The notes below the pieces were generated by a model that searched no databases, had not been told where the DNA came from, and saw only the letters and a list, made by a program, of their open reading frames with translations. A stretch of 64,000 nucleotides of DNA, taken from positions 2,274,501 through 2,338,500 of the forward strand of contig NZ_CP068985.1 in NCBI RefSeq assembly GCF_019397265.1, written 5' to 3'. A program made the translations under genes and the position numbers. The stretch is from Nonomuraea coxensis DSM 45129. Lineage in GTDB: Bacteria; Actinomycetota; Actinomycetes; Streptosporangiales; Streptosporangiaceae. Below, in pieces: positions 27,221 to 36,390 of this stretch; within the stretch, counting starts at the first letter, position 1; each line of letters starts with the position of its first letter.

Positions 27221-28030
27221 TCAGACCCGCCGTTCACCGGTGTAGACGTTCATCGAGTTCCCGCGCAGGAACCCGATCAGCGTCAGCCCTTCCTCGGCGG
27301 CGAGTTCGGCGGCCAGCGACGACGGCGCCGAAACGGCGGCGAGCACGGGCACGCCGCCCATCACCGCCTTCTGCACCAGCTCGAACGACGCCCGGCCGGA
27401 CACCATGAGCACGCATCCGCGCAACGGCAGCCGTCCTTCCCGCAGCGCCCACCCGAGGAGCTTGTCGACCGCGTTGTGCCGGCCGACGTCCTCGCGCACG
27501 CACAGCGGCTCGCCCTCGGCGGTGAACAGGCCCGCGGCGTGCAGGCCGCCGGTGCGGTCGAAGACGCGCTGGGCGGCCCGCAGCCGGTCGGGCAGGCTCG
27601 TCACCATGTCGGGCCGCAGCGTGACGGGGTCACCGGCGGCGCTCCAGCGGGCGACGGTGCGTACCGCTTCCAGGGACGCCTTGCCGCACACGCCGCAGGA
27701 GGAGGTGGTGGAGAAGTTGCGCGGCTCGGGGGCGGGCACGCCGGGGGAGAGCCGCACGTCGAGCACGTTGTAGGTGTTGCCGCCGTCCACGGTGGCGCCC
27801 GCGCAGTAGCGGATGGTGGCGATCTCGCCGGGCGAGCCGACGGCCCCCTCGCTGACGAGGAACCCGGCGGCGAGGTCGAAGTCGTCGCCGGGGGTGCGCA
27901 TGGTGACGGTCAGCGGGGTGCCGCCGAGCCGGATCTCCAGCGGCTCCTCGGCGGCGAGCGTGTCGACGGCAGGCAGCCGGGACCGGTCCTTCACGCGGAC
28001 GATCCTGCGTTTGACGGCGACCCTAGACAT
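27221..28030 (-). CDS. fdhD: Formate dehydrogenase accessory sulfurtransferase FdhD
   Basis: 269 residues. The catalytic cysteines are Cys112 and Cys115 in SSCGVCG, and the [13 protein letters not shown] region and [17 protein letters not shown] binding segments are present. FdhD transfers sulfur from a cysteine desulfurase to the molybdenum cofactor, which formate dehydrogenases need for activity. The ATG at 28030 lies within the end of the ferredoxin-domain gene (8-bp overlap), so it is the last gene of the fdh operon. Confidence 0.93.
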   Translation of the reverse strand: MSRVAVKRRIVRVKDRSRLPAVDTLAAEEPLEIRLGGTPLTVTMRTPGDDFDLAAGFLVSEGAVGSPGEIATIRYCAGATVDGGNTYNVLDVRLSPGVPAPEPRNFSTTSSCGVCGKASLEAVRTVARWSAAGDPVTLRPDMVTSLPDRLRAAQRVFDRTGGLHAAGLFTAEGEPLCVREDVGRHNAVDKLLGWALREGRLPLRGCVLMVSGRASFELVQKAVMGGVPVLAAVSAPSSLAAELAAEEGLTLIGFLRGNSMNVYTGERRV

Positions 28031-28865
28031 AGCCGTACCCGAAGCGGCCCTTCACGCAGAGGTTGCCCTTCGTGACGGGATTGTCGTGCGGCGACGTCAC
28101 CTTGACGATCTTGTTGTCCTGGACGTGCAGGGTGAGGTTGCAGCCGACGCCGCAGTAGCTGCACACGGTGGTGGTCTCGCTCTGCCGCGACTCGTCCCAG
28201 GTGCCCTCGGCCCGCATGTCGAACTCGGTCTTGAACGACAGCGCGCCCGTCGGGCAGACCTCGACGCAGTTGCCGCAGTAGACGCAGGCCGAGTCGGTGA
28301 GCGGGGCGTCGAACTCGGTGGAGATCGTCCCGTCGAAGCCCCGGCCGGCGACGCCGATGGCGAAGGTGTTCTGCCACTGCTCGCCGCAGGCGTCCACGCA
28401 CTTGTAGCACAGGATGCACTTGCTGTAGTCGCGGACGTAGAGGTCGTTGTCCACCTTGGCGGGCTGCTCGACGGTGGCCGCGTCCGCGCCGAAGCGGGCG
28501 GGGTCGGCGCCGTACTCGGCGGTCCACTCGGCGGCGCGCGGCGTCGTGGACAGGTCCACCGACGAGCCGAGCAGCTCCAGCACGACCTTGCGGCTGTGCC
28601 GGGCGCGCTCGGACCCGGTGCCGACCTTCATGCCCGCCTCGGCCTTGCGGGAGCAGGCGGGGGCGAGGGTGCGGGCGCCCTCGACCTCCACCACGCACAC
28701 CCGGCAGGCGTTCTTCGGGGTGAGGGTGTCGCCGTGGCAGAGGGTGGGCACGTCCTTGCCCGCCGCCCGGCAGGCGTCGAGGATGGTGGCGCCCTCCGGC
28801 ACGCGGACGGTCTCGTCGTCGATCTGTACGTCGATGAGCCGCCGGGGCGGCTGCAACGGGATCAT
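28023..28865 (-). CDS. NAD-dependent formate dehydrogenase, N-terminal (iron-sulfur) half of the alpha subunit as a separate protein
   Basis: 280 residues carrying only the electron-transfer part of an FdsA/FdhA subunit. A 2Fe-2S ferredoxin domain has Cys43, 54, 57 and 71. Two 4Fe-4S clusters have Cys150/153/156/160 and 194/197/200/204. The Fe4S4 module that normally heads the molybdopterin domain has Cys235/238/242 and Cys270. The protein then ends at KGRFGYGYV, exactly where other FdhA proteins continue into the Mo-binding domain; that domain is encoded by the first gene of the operon (30683-32584). The ATG overlaps the upstream stop (ATGA at 28862-28865). Confidence 0.85.
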   Translation of the reverse strand: MIPLQPPRRLIDVQIDDETVRVPEGATILDACRAAGKDVPTLCHGDTLTPKNACRVCVVEVEGARTLAPACSRKAEAGMKVGTGSERARHSRKVVLELLGSSVDLSTTPRAAEWTAEYGADPARFGADAATVEQPAKVDNDLYVRDYSKCILCYKCVDACGEQWQNTFAIGVAGRGFDGTISTEFDAPLTDSACVYCGNCVEVCPTGALSFKTEFDMRAEGTWDESRQSETTTVCSYCGVGCNLTLHVQDNKIVKVTSPHDNPVTKGNLCVKGRFGYGYV

Positions 28866-30679
28866 TCGTATACTCCCAGGCGGTCGATGGCCGATTCGAC
28901 GGCGTTCCACGCGGTCTGCCCGAGGCCGCAGATCGAGGCGTCGCGCATGGTCCTGCCCACGTCGCGCAGCAGCACCAGGTCGTCGTGCGAGACCCGACGG
29001 GACAGCCGGTGCAGGGCCTCCTCCTGGCGTACGGTGCCGACCCGGCAGGGCACGCACTGGCCGCAGGACTCGTCGCGGAAGAACTCCGCGATGCGGAGGA
29101 GCAGCTGTCTGAGGTCCACGGTGTCGTCGATGACGAGCACCACGCCGGAGCCGAGCGTGGCGCCGGCGTCCCTGGTGCCCTCGAAGGTGAGCGGGATGTC
29201 CAGGTCCGTGACGAAGGCCCCGGCGGCGCCGCCGAGCAGCACCGCGCGGGTGGTGCCGGTCGTCCCGGCCAGTTCGAGCAGCTCGCGCAGGGTCGCGCCG
29301 AAGGTCAGCTCGTACACGCCGGGCCGTTCCACCGCGCCGGAGACGCAGAACAGCTTGGGCTCGGCCGCCGCGTACGCCCGCGCCCCCCGCTCCAGGATCG
29401 GCAGCACGTTGACCAGCGTCTCGACGTTGTTGACCACGGTCGGCTTGCCGAACAGGCCCTTCTCCACGGGGAACGGCGGCTTGCTGCGCGGCTCGCCGCG
29501 GTGTCCCTCGATGGAGTTGAAGATCGCGGTCTCCTCGCCGCAGATGTACGCGCCCGCGCCCCGGCGCAGCTCGATGTCGAAGGAGAAGCCCTTGCCGAGG
29601 ATGTCGGGGCCGAGCAGGCCGCGGGCGCGGGCGGTGGCGATGGCGTGTGCGAGGCGGGCGGCGGCCCTCGGGTACTCGCCCCGGATGTAGAGGTAGCCCT
29701 GGGCGCAGCCGGTCGCGTACGCCGCGACGGTCATGGCCTCGACCAGCGCGTACGGGTCGTTCTCCATGACCACCCGGTCCTTGAACGTGCCCGGCTCGCT
29801 CTCGTCGGCGTTGCACACCAGGTAGTGGGGGTGGTCGGGCTGGCGGGCGGCGGCGTCCCACTTGCGGCCGGTCGGGAAGGCGGCGCCGCCCCTGCCGACC
29901 AGGCCCGACTCCAGCACCTCGCGGATCACCCCGGCGGGGCCCAGCTCGAAGGCGCGGCGGAGGGCGGTGCAGCCGCCGGTGGCGCGGTAGTCGTCGAGGC
30001 TCGCGGGGTCTGCCCGGCCGGCCCGGCGCAGCAGGATGAGGCCGTCCTGGCCGGCCTGCGGCACGGCGGCCACGGCGGGGGCGTCGCCGGCCACGTCGAG
30101 GCGCGGCCCGCTGCCGTTGGGGCTGGGGGCGCCCGCCATCGCGTCGGCGGGGGTGCTGACCATGGCGTCGGCGTCCGCCGGGGCGTACACCTCGGCGCGC
30201 GGCGCGGGGCCCGCCTCCAGGGCGAGCGCGGCCGGGGCCCGCTCGCACAGGCCCAGGCAAGGGCTCTCCTGCCAGGTCTCGCCGGGCGGGCCGAGGCGCT
30301 CCTCGACCTGCTCGCGCAGCCGCCTGGCGCCCTTGGCCTGGCAGGCCAGGTCGGTGCACACGTGCAGCACGCGCGGCGGGCGCGGCCGGAGCGAGAACAG
30401 CGAGTAGAACGTCGCCACCCCGTACGCCTCGGCGGGCGGCACGGTGAGCCGCCGGCAGACGTAGTCGAGCGCGCCCTCGCTGATCCAGCCGACCCGGTCG
30501 TTGACGGCGTGCAGCGCGGGCAGCAGCAGGTCGCGCCGGGGCTCTGCGCGGGCGGCGAAGCGCAGGTCGGCGGCGGATCTGGCGCCGCCTTCCCAGCCGG
30601 TGGCGGGCGGGCCGAGCACGGCGTCGACCGCCGCGCGTTCCTCGTCGGACGGTTCGGCGTCGCGGAATCGGATGTCCAT
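28862..30679 (-). CDS. NuoE-NuoF fusion, NADH-binding (diaphorase) subunit of formate dehydrogenase
   Basis: 605 residues combining two subunits. Residues 1-160 are the thioredoxin-like 2Fe-2S protein (Cys108, 113, 141, 145). After a Pro/Ala-rich linker, residues 230-605 are NuoF-like, with the FMN site in GRGGAAFPTGRKW, the NADH-site pattern GAYICGEETAIFNSIEG, and a 4Fe-4S site at Cys539/542/545 and Cys584. It passes electrons from the Mo centre to NAD+, making NADH in the cytoplasm. It sits between the two halves of the catalytic subunit, three bases after the first and overlapping the second. Confidence 0.9.
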   Translation of the reverse strand: MDIRFRDAEPSDEERAAVDAVLGPPATGWEGGARSAADLRFAARAEPRRDLLLPALHAVNDRVGWISEGALDYVCRRLTVPPAEAYGVATFYSLFSLRPRPPRVLHVCTDLACQAKGARRLREQVEERLGPPGETWQESPCLGLCERAPAALALEAGPAPRAEVYAPADADAMVSTPADAMAGAPSPNGSGPRLDVAGDAPAVAAVPQAGQDGLILLRRAGRADPASLDDYRATGGCTALRRAFELGPAGVIREVLESGLVGRGGAAFPTGRKWDAAARQPDHPHYLVCNADESEPGTFKDRVVMENDPYALVEAMTVAAYATGCAQGYLYIRGEYPRAAARLAHAIATARARGLLGPDILGKGFSFDIELRRGAGAYICGEETAIFNSIEGHRGEPRSKPPFPVEKGLFGKPTVVNNVETLVNVLPILERGARAYAAAEPKLFCVSGAVERPGVYELTFGATLRELLELAGTTGTTRAVLLGGAAGAFVTDLDIPLTFEGTRDAGATLGSGVVLVIDDTVDLRQLLLRIAEFFRDESCGQCVPCRVGTVRQEEALHRLSRRVSHDDLVLLRDVGRTMRDASICGLGQTAWNAVESAIDRLGVYE

Positions 30680-30682
30680 GTC

Positions 30683-32584
30683 TCACCCGGCCTTGACGAG
30701 CTTCTCGACGCGGACCGCGGCCGCCTTGAACTCGGCCGTGCCGGCGATGGGGCAGGTGGCCTCGATGGTCAGCGAGTTGACGTCCACGTCGTCGGGGAAG
30801 TGGAAGGTCATGAAGACCAGGCCGGGCCGCAGCGCCGGGTCGATGAAGACGGGCGCGACGACCGAGCCGCGCCGCGAGGTGATCCGTACGTCCTCGCCGG
30901 CCGCGACGCCGAGCCGCTGGGCATCCTCGGGGCACAGCTCGACGGTCTCGCCGCGGCGCAGCGGCGAGGCGAACCCGGAGGACTGCACGCCGGTGTTGTA
31001 GGAGTCGAGGCGGCGGCCGGTGGTCAGCCGCAGCGGGTACTCCTCGTCCAGCAGGTCCACCGGCGGCGAGTGCTCCAGCACCGCGAACGGCGCCGGCGCG
31101 CCGCGCCGCTCCGGGTCGCTCTCCCAGAGCCGCCCGTGCAGGTACGGCGGTTCCAGCGCGTCCTCCGACGGGCACGGCCACTGGATGCCCTGCAGTTCGG
31201 TCAGCCGCCGGTAGCTCATGCCGCGGTGCTGCGGCGACAGGGAGCGCAGTTCGTCCCAGACCTCTTCGGCGCCGTCGTAGGCCCAGTCGTGGCCGAGGCG
31301 GCGGGCCAGCTCGCACAGGATCCAGATGTCGTCGCGGGCCTCGCCCGGCGGTTCGAGCGCCTTGCGGACCCGCTGCACCCGCCGCTCGCTGTTGGTGAAC
31401 GTGCCTTCGGCCTCGCACCAGGCGGCGCTGGCCGGCAGCACCACGTCGGCCATCTGGGCGGTCCTGGTGAGGAAGATGTCCTGGACCACCAGGTGGTCGA
31501 GCATGGCCAGGCGCTTGGCGCAGGCGAGCGAGTCGGCCTCGGACTGCACGGGGTTCTCGCCGACGATGTAGCAGGTGGTGACCTCGCCCTCGGCCATGCC
31601 CTCCAGCATCTGGGTGAGGTTGAGCCCGTAGCGGGGCTGGATGGGGGCGCCCCACGCGCTCTCGAAGCGGGCGCGCAGGTCCGGGTCGAGGATGTCCTGG
31701 AAGCCGGGCAGCCGGTTGGGGATCGCGCCCATGTCGCCGCCGCCCTGGACGTTGTTCTGGCCGCGCAGCGGCGACAGACCGGAGCCGTAGCGGCCGACGT
31801 GCCCGGTCAGCAGGGCGAGGTTGATCAGGGCCCGGACGTTGTCGGTGGCGTTGTGGTGCTCGGTGATGCCGAGCGTCCAGCAGAGCTGGGCGCGGTCGGC
31901 GCGGGCGTAGGCGTGCGCCAGCTCCCTGATCGCCGCCGCCGGCACGCCGGTGACCTGCTCGGCGGCCGTGAGCGTCCAGGGCTCGACGCACTCCTTGAAC
32001 GCGGCGAAGCCGACGGTGGCGCGCTCGATGAACGCCTCGTTGTGCAGCCCGGCGTGGATGATCTCGCGGGCGACGGCGTGGGCGAGCGGGATGTCGGTGC
32101 CCACGTTGAGCCCGAGCCACAGGTCGGCCCACTGGGCGGTGCCGGTGCGGCGCGGGTCCACCGCGAACATCCTGGCGCCGTTCCTGATGCCCTTCAGCAC
32201 GTGCTGGAAGAAGATCGGATGGGCGTTGCGGGCCGCCGACCCCCACATGACGATCACGTCGGTGTCCTCGACCTCCTGGTAGGAGGAGGTGCCGCCGCCG
32301 CTGCCGAACACGGCGGAGAGCCCGGCCACGCTGGGGGCGTGGCAGGTGCGGTTGCAGGAGTCCACGTTGTTGGTGCCGATGACCACGCGGGTGAACTTCT
32401 GCCCGACGTAGTTCATCTCGTTCGTGGAGCGGGCGCACGACAACATCGCGAAGCAGTCGGGGCCGTGCTCGGCGACGTTGCGGCGGAAGCCCTCGGCCGC
32501 GCGGTCCAGGGCTTCCGCCCAGGTCGCCTCGCGCAGCGCCCCGTTCTCGCGCACCAGTGGACGGGTCAGGCGGTCATAGCTCAT
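30683..32584 (-). CDS. Formate dehydrogenase catalytic (molybdopterin-binding) half of the alpha subunit
   Basis: 633 residues. It starts MSYDRLTRPLVRENG, which is where single-chain FdhA proteins leave the Fe4S4 domain. The metal-ligand cysteine is Cys81 in NRTCHAPSVAGL, where some FdhF proteins have selenocysteine. Further bis-MGD contacts are visible at NVQGGGDMGAIPN and the C-terminal dinucleotide-binding domain (LRLTTGRRLDSYNTG to the end). It oxidises formate to CO2. The ATG follows GGAGGG. First gene of the fdh operon, with a GTATAC/TACGGTA-containing region just upstream. Its own Fe4S4 cluster must come from the separate 280-residue partner. Confidence 0.9.
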   Translation of the reverse strand: MSYDRLTRPLVRENGALREATWAEALDRAAEGFRRNVAEHGPDCFAMLSCARSTNEMNYVGQKFTRVVIGTNNVDSCNRTCHAPSVAGLSAVFGSGGGTSSYQEVEDTDVIVMWGSAARNAHPIFFQHVLKGIRNGARMFAVDPRRTGTAQWADLWLGLNVGTDIPLAHAVAREIIHAGLHNEAFIERATVGFAAFKECVEPWTLTAAEQVTGVPAAAIRELAHAYARADRAQLCWTLGITEHHNATDNVRALINLALLTGHVGRYGSGLSPLRGQNNVQGGGDMGAIPNRLPGFQDILDPDLRARFESAWGAPIQPRYGLNLTQMLEGMAEGEVTTCYIVGENPVQSEADSLACAKRLAMLDHLVVQDIFLTRTAQMADVVLPASAAWCEAEGTFTNSERRVQRVRKALEPPGEARDDIWILCELARRLGHDWAYDGAEEVWDELRSLSPQHRGMSYRRLTELQGIQWPCPSEDALEPPYLHGRLWESDPERRGAPAPFAVLEHSPPVDLLDEEYPLRLTTGRRLDSYNTGVQSSGFASPLRRGETVELCPEDAQRLGVAAGEDVRITSRRGSVVAPVFIDPALRPGLVFMTFHFPDDVDVNSLTIEATCPIAGTAEFKAAAVRVEKLVKAG

Positions 32585-32596
32585 GATCCCTCCATT

Positions 32597-32620
32597 CTGT
32601 ATACAGGCTACGGTATTCTG
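32597..32620. promoter_or_regulatory. Putative GntR operator A, before the formate dehydrogenase operon
   Basis: Contains the perfect palindrome CTGTATACAG (32597-32606) and, next to it, a TACGGTA core (32609-32615). It fills most of the 38-bp gap between the panE-like stop and the fdh start. The core is shared with the other proposed sites in the island, but the flanks match less well than site D. Confidence 0.55.
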
Positions 32621-32622
32621 AG

Positions 32623-33327
32623 CTACACCGCGCGGACAAGGTTCGCGTTCAGCAGGTCGCTCACGGCGTGGATCGCCCGCAGCGTCGGGACGTCCGCGCC
32701 GGTCAGGTCGGCGAGCTCGACCACGGCCGCGAGGAGCACGTCCAGCTCCAGCGGCTTGCCCTTCTCCAGGTCCTGGAGCGTGGAGGTCTTGTGCTCTCCG
32801 GCCTTCTCCGCGCCCCGCAGCCGGCGCTCGATGGAGAACCGGGTCCCCTCCAGGTGGCGGACGACGCCGGGGCTCTCGATCTCGGTGGCCGCGTACACCA
32901 CGCAGCCGACGGCCCGGTGCAGGGGCAGCGCGGCCGTGACCGCGCCGCCCGGGTCGACGCTCTCGATGCGGTAGCCCTCGTAGGGGCCTTCGAGCCGGTG
33001 GAAGTACCACCACGGGATGCCGTTCTGCGCGGCGATGACGCTCGTGGTCGCGTGCAGCAGCGGCGCGATCATGGGGCCCGCCGAGGCGTAGCTGTTCGCC
33101 TTGAGACCCAGGAAGACGTGGTCCACCGGCCCGACCTCGGCAGGGTCGTCGGTGGCATGGGGGTGGGCGGTGAAGTCGCCCCTGGGGGAGAGCACCCGCA
33201 CACCCGCGCGGCGGATCGCCTGGAGGTGCTCGCCGCGGGCGATCAGGTGCACCTCGACTCCCGCCCGGTGGAGGGCGGCTCCCACGTACGCGCCGATGGC
33301 GCCGGCGCCAAGAACAGCGACCTTCAT
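32623..33327 (-). pseudogene. PanE/ApbA-family reductase (possible oxalyl-CoA reductase) with an internal in-frame deletion
   Basis: 234 residues where the family has about 300. The Rossmann N-terminus is intact (MKVAVLGAGAIGAYVGAALH, then FLGLKANSYA and AAQNGIPWW). At residues 166/167 (near 32830) the strand ending TRFSI joins ERRLRGAEKAGEHKTSTLQD. This skips roughly 70 residues that hold the K-L-x2-N motif with the catalytic Lys and Asn. Methylobacterium PanE2 reduces oxalyl-CoA to glyoxylate, and location between fdh and oxc-frc genes suggests that job. As read, it should be inactive. The ATG 33327 follows CGGAGC. Confidence 0.72.
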
Positions 33328-33363
33328 ACTGAGCGCTCCGTTCTCGCGTCGGATTTGCATTCG

Positions 33364-33376
33364 GTATACAGTATGG
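33364..33376. promoter_or_regulatory. Putative GntR operator B, between panE-like gene and moeA
   Basis: GTATACAGTATGG, core TACAGTA (33367-33373). It lies in the 75-bp divergent gap, 37 bp before the panE-like start and 27 bp before moeA, so one site could control both. Confidence 0.65.
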
Positions 33377-33402
33377 AAAAACACGGGTCAAGGAGCTTGC
33401 GG

Positions 33403-34599
33403 ATGACGGTTCTGCGGCATGATCCAGTGGTGGAAGCGATGTCATGGGAGGCCGCGCGGCGCGTCGCGGCCGGGAGCGCGAAGCCGCTCGGAGCCGTGCC
33501 GGTGCCGCTCGCCGAGGCCCTGGGATGCCGGTTGGCCGGGCCGCTGCGGGCCCTCGTCCCGGTGCCGGGCGCGGACGTGTCCGCGATGGACGGCTACGCC
33601 GTCGCCGGGGACGGGCCCTGGCGGCTCGCCGGGCGGGTGCTCGCCGGTGGCGCGGCCCATCCCGGCCCGCTCGCGGCGGGGGAGGCCGTCGAGATCGCCA
33701 CCGGGGCGCCGGTGCCGGAGGGGACCGGGGCGGTGGTGCCGTACGAGCGCGCCATGGCGGGCGCGGAGAGCGTGGACGGGGCCGCGGAGCCCGGACGGCA
33801 CATCCGGCGGCGCGGGGAGGACATCCCAGAGGGGGCCGTGGTGCTGGAGGCGGGCGCGGTGGTGACGCCGGTCGCGCTCGGCCTGGCCGCCGCGCTCGGC
33901 CACGACGACCTCCTCGTCCGGCCCCGGCCCGGCGTCCTGGTGCTGATCACCGGGGACGAGGTCGTGCACAAGGGGCGCCCGGGCGCGGGGCGGGTGCGCG
34001 ACGCCATCGGGCCGTTCCTGCCCGGCCTGGTGGAGTGCGCGGGCGGGCGCGTCGCGGACACCGTCCACCTCCCCGACGGCCCGTCCGCCCTCCACGCCGC
34101 CCTGTCGGCGACCACCGCCACTCCGGGCGGGGCGCGGGACGGGGTGGACGTCGTGGTGGTGTGCGGGGCCTCCTCCAAGGGGCCCGCCGACCACCTGCGG
34201 GGCGTGCTCGCCGCGCTCGGCGCCGACGTGCTCGTGGACGGGGTCGCCGTACGTCCTGGGCATCCGCAGGCGCTGGCCCGGCTGCCGCACGGGCCGCTCG
34301 TGGCCGGGCTGCCCGGCAACCCGTTCGCCGCGCTCGGCGCGGCGCTCACGCTGCTCGTCCCCGCCCTGCGCCGGCTGGCAGGGACGCCCGTGACCAGGGA
34401 GACCGGCACGCTCGGCGGCGGCGTGCGCCCGCACCCCCGCGACACCCGGCTGGTGCCGGTCCGCCGCACGGCGGGAGGGGCCGCGCCCGTGGGTCATGAC
34501 CGGCCGGGATCCCTGTGGGGAGCGGCCCTGGCGGACGCCCTGGCGGTGGTCCCCCCGGGCTGGGACGGCGAGCGGGTCGAGCTGATCGAGTTGCCCTGA
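33403..34599 (+). CDS. moeA: Molybdopterin molybdenumtransferase MoeA
   Basis: 398 residues. Domains follow MoeA order: a lid/linker start (SWEAARRVAAGSAKPLG), SAMDGYAVAGDGPW, the EIATGAPVPEGTGAVVPYE block, then the MPT-binding domain (VLITGDEVVHKGRPGAGRVR; VCGASSKGPADHLRGVLAAL; AGLPGNPFAALGA) and a small C-terminal beta domain. It inserts molybdate into molybdopterin, the cofactor needed by the formate dehydrogenase across the divergent promoter. Usual GGxSxG-like motif reads CGASSKG. Start supported by AAGGAG. This is likely a second moeA dedicated to the pathway; that is inferred from location. Confidence 0.87.
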   Translation: MTVLRHDPVVEAMSWEAARRVAAGSAKPLGAVPVPLAEALGCRLAGPLRALVPVPGADVSAMDGYAVAGDGPWRLAGRVLAGGAAHPGPLAAGEAVEIATGAPVPEGTGAVVPYERAMAGAESVDGAAEPGRHIRRRGEDIPEGAVVLEAGAVVTPVALGLAAALGHDDLLVRPRPGVLVLITGDEVVHKGRPGAGRVRDAIGPFLPGLVECAGGRVADTVHLPDGPSALHAALSATTATPGGARDGVDVVVVCGASSKGPADHLRGVLAALGADVLVDGVAVRPGHPQALARLPHGPLVAGLPGNPFAALGAALTLLVPALRRLAGTPVTRETGTLGGGVRPHPRDTRLVPVRRTAGGAAPVGHDRPGSLWGAALADALAVVPPGWDGERVELIELP

Positions 34600-34639
34600 C
34601 GGTCTAGACAGGCCGTTCGGGAGAGAGTAACCATTGCCT

Positions 34640-34660
34640 TCATACGGTATGCAGTATGCG
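34640..34660. promoter_or_regulatory. Putative GntR operator C, before the oxc-frc operon
   Basis: TCATACGGTATGC with perfect 11-base palindrome CATACGGTATG (34641-34651), followed by a further AGTATGC half-site. It lies 32-52 bp upstream of the chosen start of the ThDP decarboxylase gene. Confidence 0.7.
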
Positions 34661-34691
34661 GAAGACAGCGCTCTCCGAAGGGTGGCAAGGA

Positions 34692-36362
34692 ATGTCGGAA
34701 ACGATCTCTGGCGGTCATCTCGTGGCCAAGGCGCTCAAGGCCGAGGGCGTGGACGTGATCTACACGCTCTGCGGCGGCCACATCATCGACATCTACGACG
34801 GCTGCGTCGATGAGGGCATCGAGGTCATCGACGTACGCCACGAGCAGGTCGCCGCACACGCCGCCGACGGACACTCCCGCATCACCGGCCGGCCCGGCTG
34901 CGCGGTCGTCACCGCCGGCCCCGGCACGACCGACGCGGTGACCGGTGTGGCCAACGCCTTCAGGGCGGAGAGCCCGATGCTGCTCATCGGCGGCCAGGGC
35001 GCGCTGAGCCAGCACAAGATGGGCTCACTCCAGGACCTGCCGCACGTGGACATGATGGCCCCGATCACCAAGTTCGCCGCCACGGTGCCGAGCACGGAAC
35101 GGGTGGCCGACCTCGTGTCGATGGCCTTCCGCGAGTGCTACCACGGCGCGCCCGGCCCGTCGTTCCTGGAGATCCCGCGTGACGTGCTGGACGCGAAGGT
35201 GCCCCTGGACAAGGCCCGCATCCCGAAGGCGGGCCACTACCGGGCCTCGACCCGCCAGCAGGGCGACCCCGAGGCCGTCGAGCGGCTGGCCGACCTGCTG
35301 GCCCACGCCGAGAAGCCGTGCATCCTGCTCGGCAGCCAGGTCTGGACCTGCCGGGCCACCGACGCGGCCATCGACTTCGTCCGGGCGCTCAACGTGCCGG
35401 CGTACATGAACGGCTCCGGCCGCGGCACCCTGCCGCCGGGCGACCCCCACCACTTCCAGCTCAGCCGCCGCTACGCCTTCACCGAGGCCGACCTCATCAT
35501 CATCGTCGGCACCCCGTTCGACTTCCGCATGGGCTACGGCAAACGGCTGTCCCCGACGGCGACCGTCGTCCAGATCGACCTCGACTACCGCACGGTGGGC
35601 AAGAACCGCGACATCGACCTCGGCATCGTCGGCGACGCCGGCCTCGTCCTGTCGGCCGCCGCGCAGGCCGCGAGCGGGCGGATCGGCGACGCCGCCGCCA
35701 GGCGCAAGGCGTGGCTGGACGAGCTGCGCGCGGTCGAGACCCAGGCCTACGAGAAGCGCCTGCCCCGCCAGCACTCCGACGCCCGGCCGATCGACCCCTA
35801 CCGGCTGGTGCACGAGATCAACGAGTTCCTCACCGAGGACACCATCTACATCGGCGACGGCGGCGACATCGTCACCTTCTCCGGCCAGGTCGTGCAGCCG
35901 AAGTCGCCCGGCCACTGGATGGACCCCGGCCCGCTCGGCACGCTCGGCGTCGGCATGGCCTTCGCGATGGCGGCCAAGAAGGCCCGGCCGGACAAGGAGG
36001 TGCTGTGCCTGTTCGGCGACGGCGCCTTCAGCCTCACCGGCTGGGACTTCGAGACGATGGTCCGCTTCGACCTGCCGTTCATCGGGATCGTCGGCAACAA
36101 CTCCTCGATGAACCAGATCAGGTACGGCCAGGCCGCCAAGTACGGCGAGGACCGCGCCCGCGTCGGCAACACCCTCGGCGACATCCGCTACGGCGACTTC
36201 GCCAAGCTCCTCGGCGGCCACGGCGAGGAGGTACGCGACCCGGCCGAGATCCGCCCCGCGCTGGAGCGGGCCCGCCAGTCCGGCAAGCCCGCGCTCATCA
36301 ACGTCTGGGTCGATCCGGAGGTCTACGCCCCCGGAACCATGAACCAGACGATGTACAAGTGA
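34692..36362 (+). CDS. ThDP-dependent decarboxylase, probable oxalyl-CoA decarboxylase
   Basis: 556 residues with the three ThDP-enzyme domains. The catalytic Glu51 is in [14 protein letters not shown], and the ThDP-Mg motif is [13 protein letters not shown] through VGNNSS near residues 440-470. Sequence style is close to the IlvG/acetolactate-synthase-like group, so it could be annotated either way. The next gene is a clear formyl-CoA:oxalate CoA-transferase, and together with formate dehydrogenase this makes oxalyl-CoA to formyl-CoA + CO2 the likely reaction. ATG 34692 ([11 protein letters not shown]) is preferred; an in-frame ATG at 34656 falls inside the operator. Head of an operon running to terC. 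Confidence 0.7.
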   Translation: MSETISGGHLVAKALKAEGVDVIYTLCGGHIIDIYDGCVDEGIEVIDVRHEQVAAHAADGHSRITGRPGCAVVTAGPGTTDAVTGVANAFRAESPMLLIGGQGALSQHKMGSLQDLPHVDMMAPITKFAATVPSTERVADLVSMAFRECYHGAPGPSFLEIPRDVLDAKVPLDKARIPKAGHYRASTRQQGDPEAVERLADLLAHAEKPCILLGSQVWTCRATDAAIDFVRALNVPAYMNGSGRGTLPPGDPHHFQLSRRYAFTEADLIIIVGTPFDFRMGYGKRLSPTATVVQIDLDYRTVGKNRDIDLGIVGDAGLVLSAAAQAASGRIGDAAARRKAWLDELRAVETQAYEKRLPRQHSDARPIDPYRLVHEINEFLTEDTIYIGDGGDIVTFSGQVVQPKSPGHWMDPGPLGTLGVGMAFAMAAKKARPDKEVLCLFGDGAFSLTGWDFETMVRFDLPFIGIVGNNSSMNQIRYGQAAKYGEDRARVGNTLGDIRYGDFAKLLGGHGEEVRDPAEIRPALERARQSGKPALINVWVDPEVYAPGTMNQTMYK

Positions 36363-36390
36363 CGACGCACCAGCGAAGGGCGGTCAGATC

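Noticed and set aside
28985..32974. A 1329-codon plus-strand frame opposite the formate dehydrogenase genes
   Set aside because: Same shadow effect; the minus-strand genes have intact cofactor motifs and coupled starts.
34667..34676. AGCGCTCTCC before oxc as a LacI operator
   Set aside because: Only a six-base palindromic core plus one arm; it lacks the symmetric flanks of the two GH16 sites.
34692..36362. Naming the ThDP gene acetolactate synthase
   Set aside because: The sequence style allows it, but the adjacent frc and the formate dehydrogenase make oxalyl-CoA decarboxylation more likely; left as probable.
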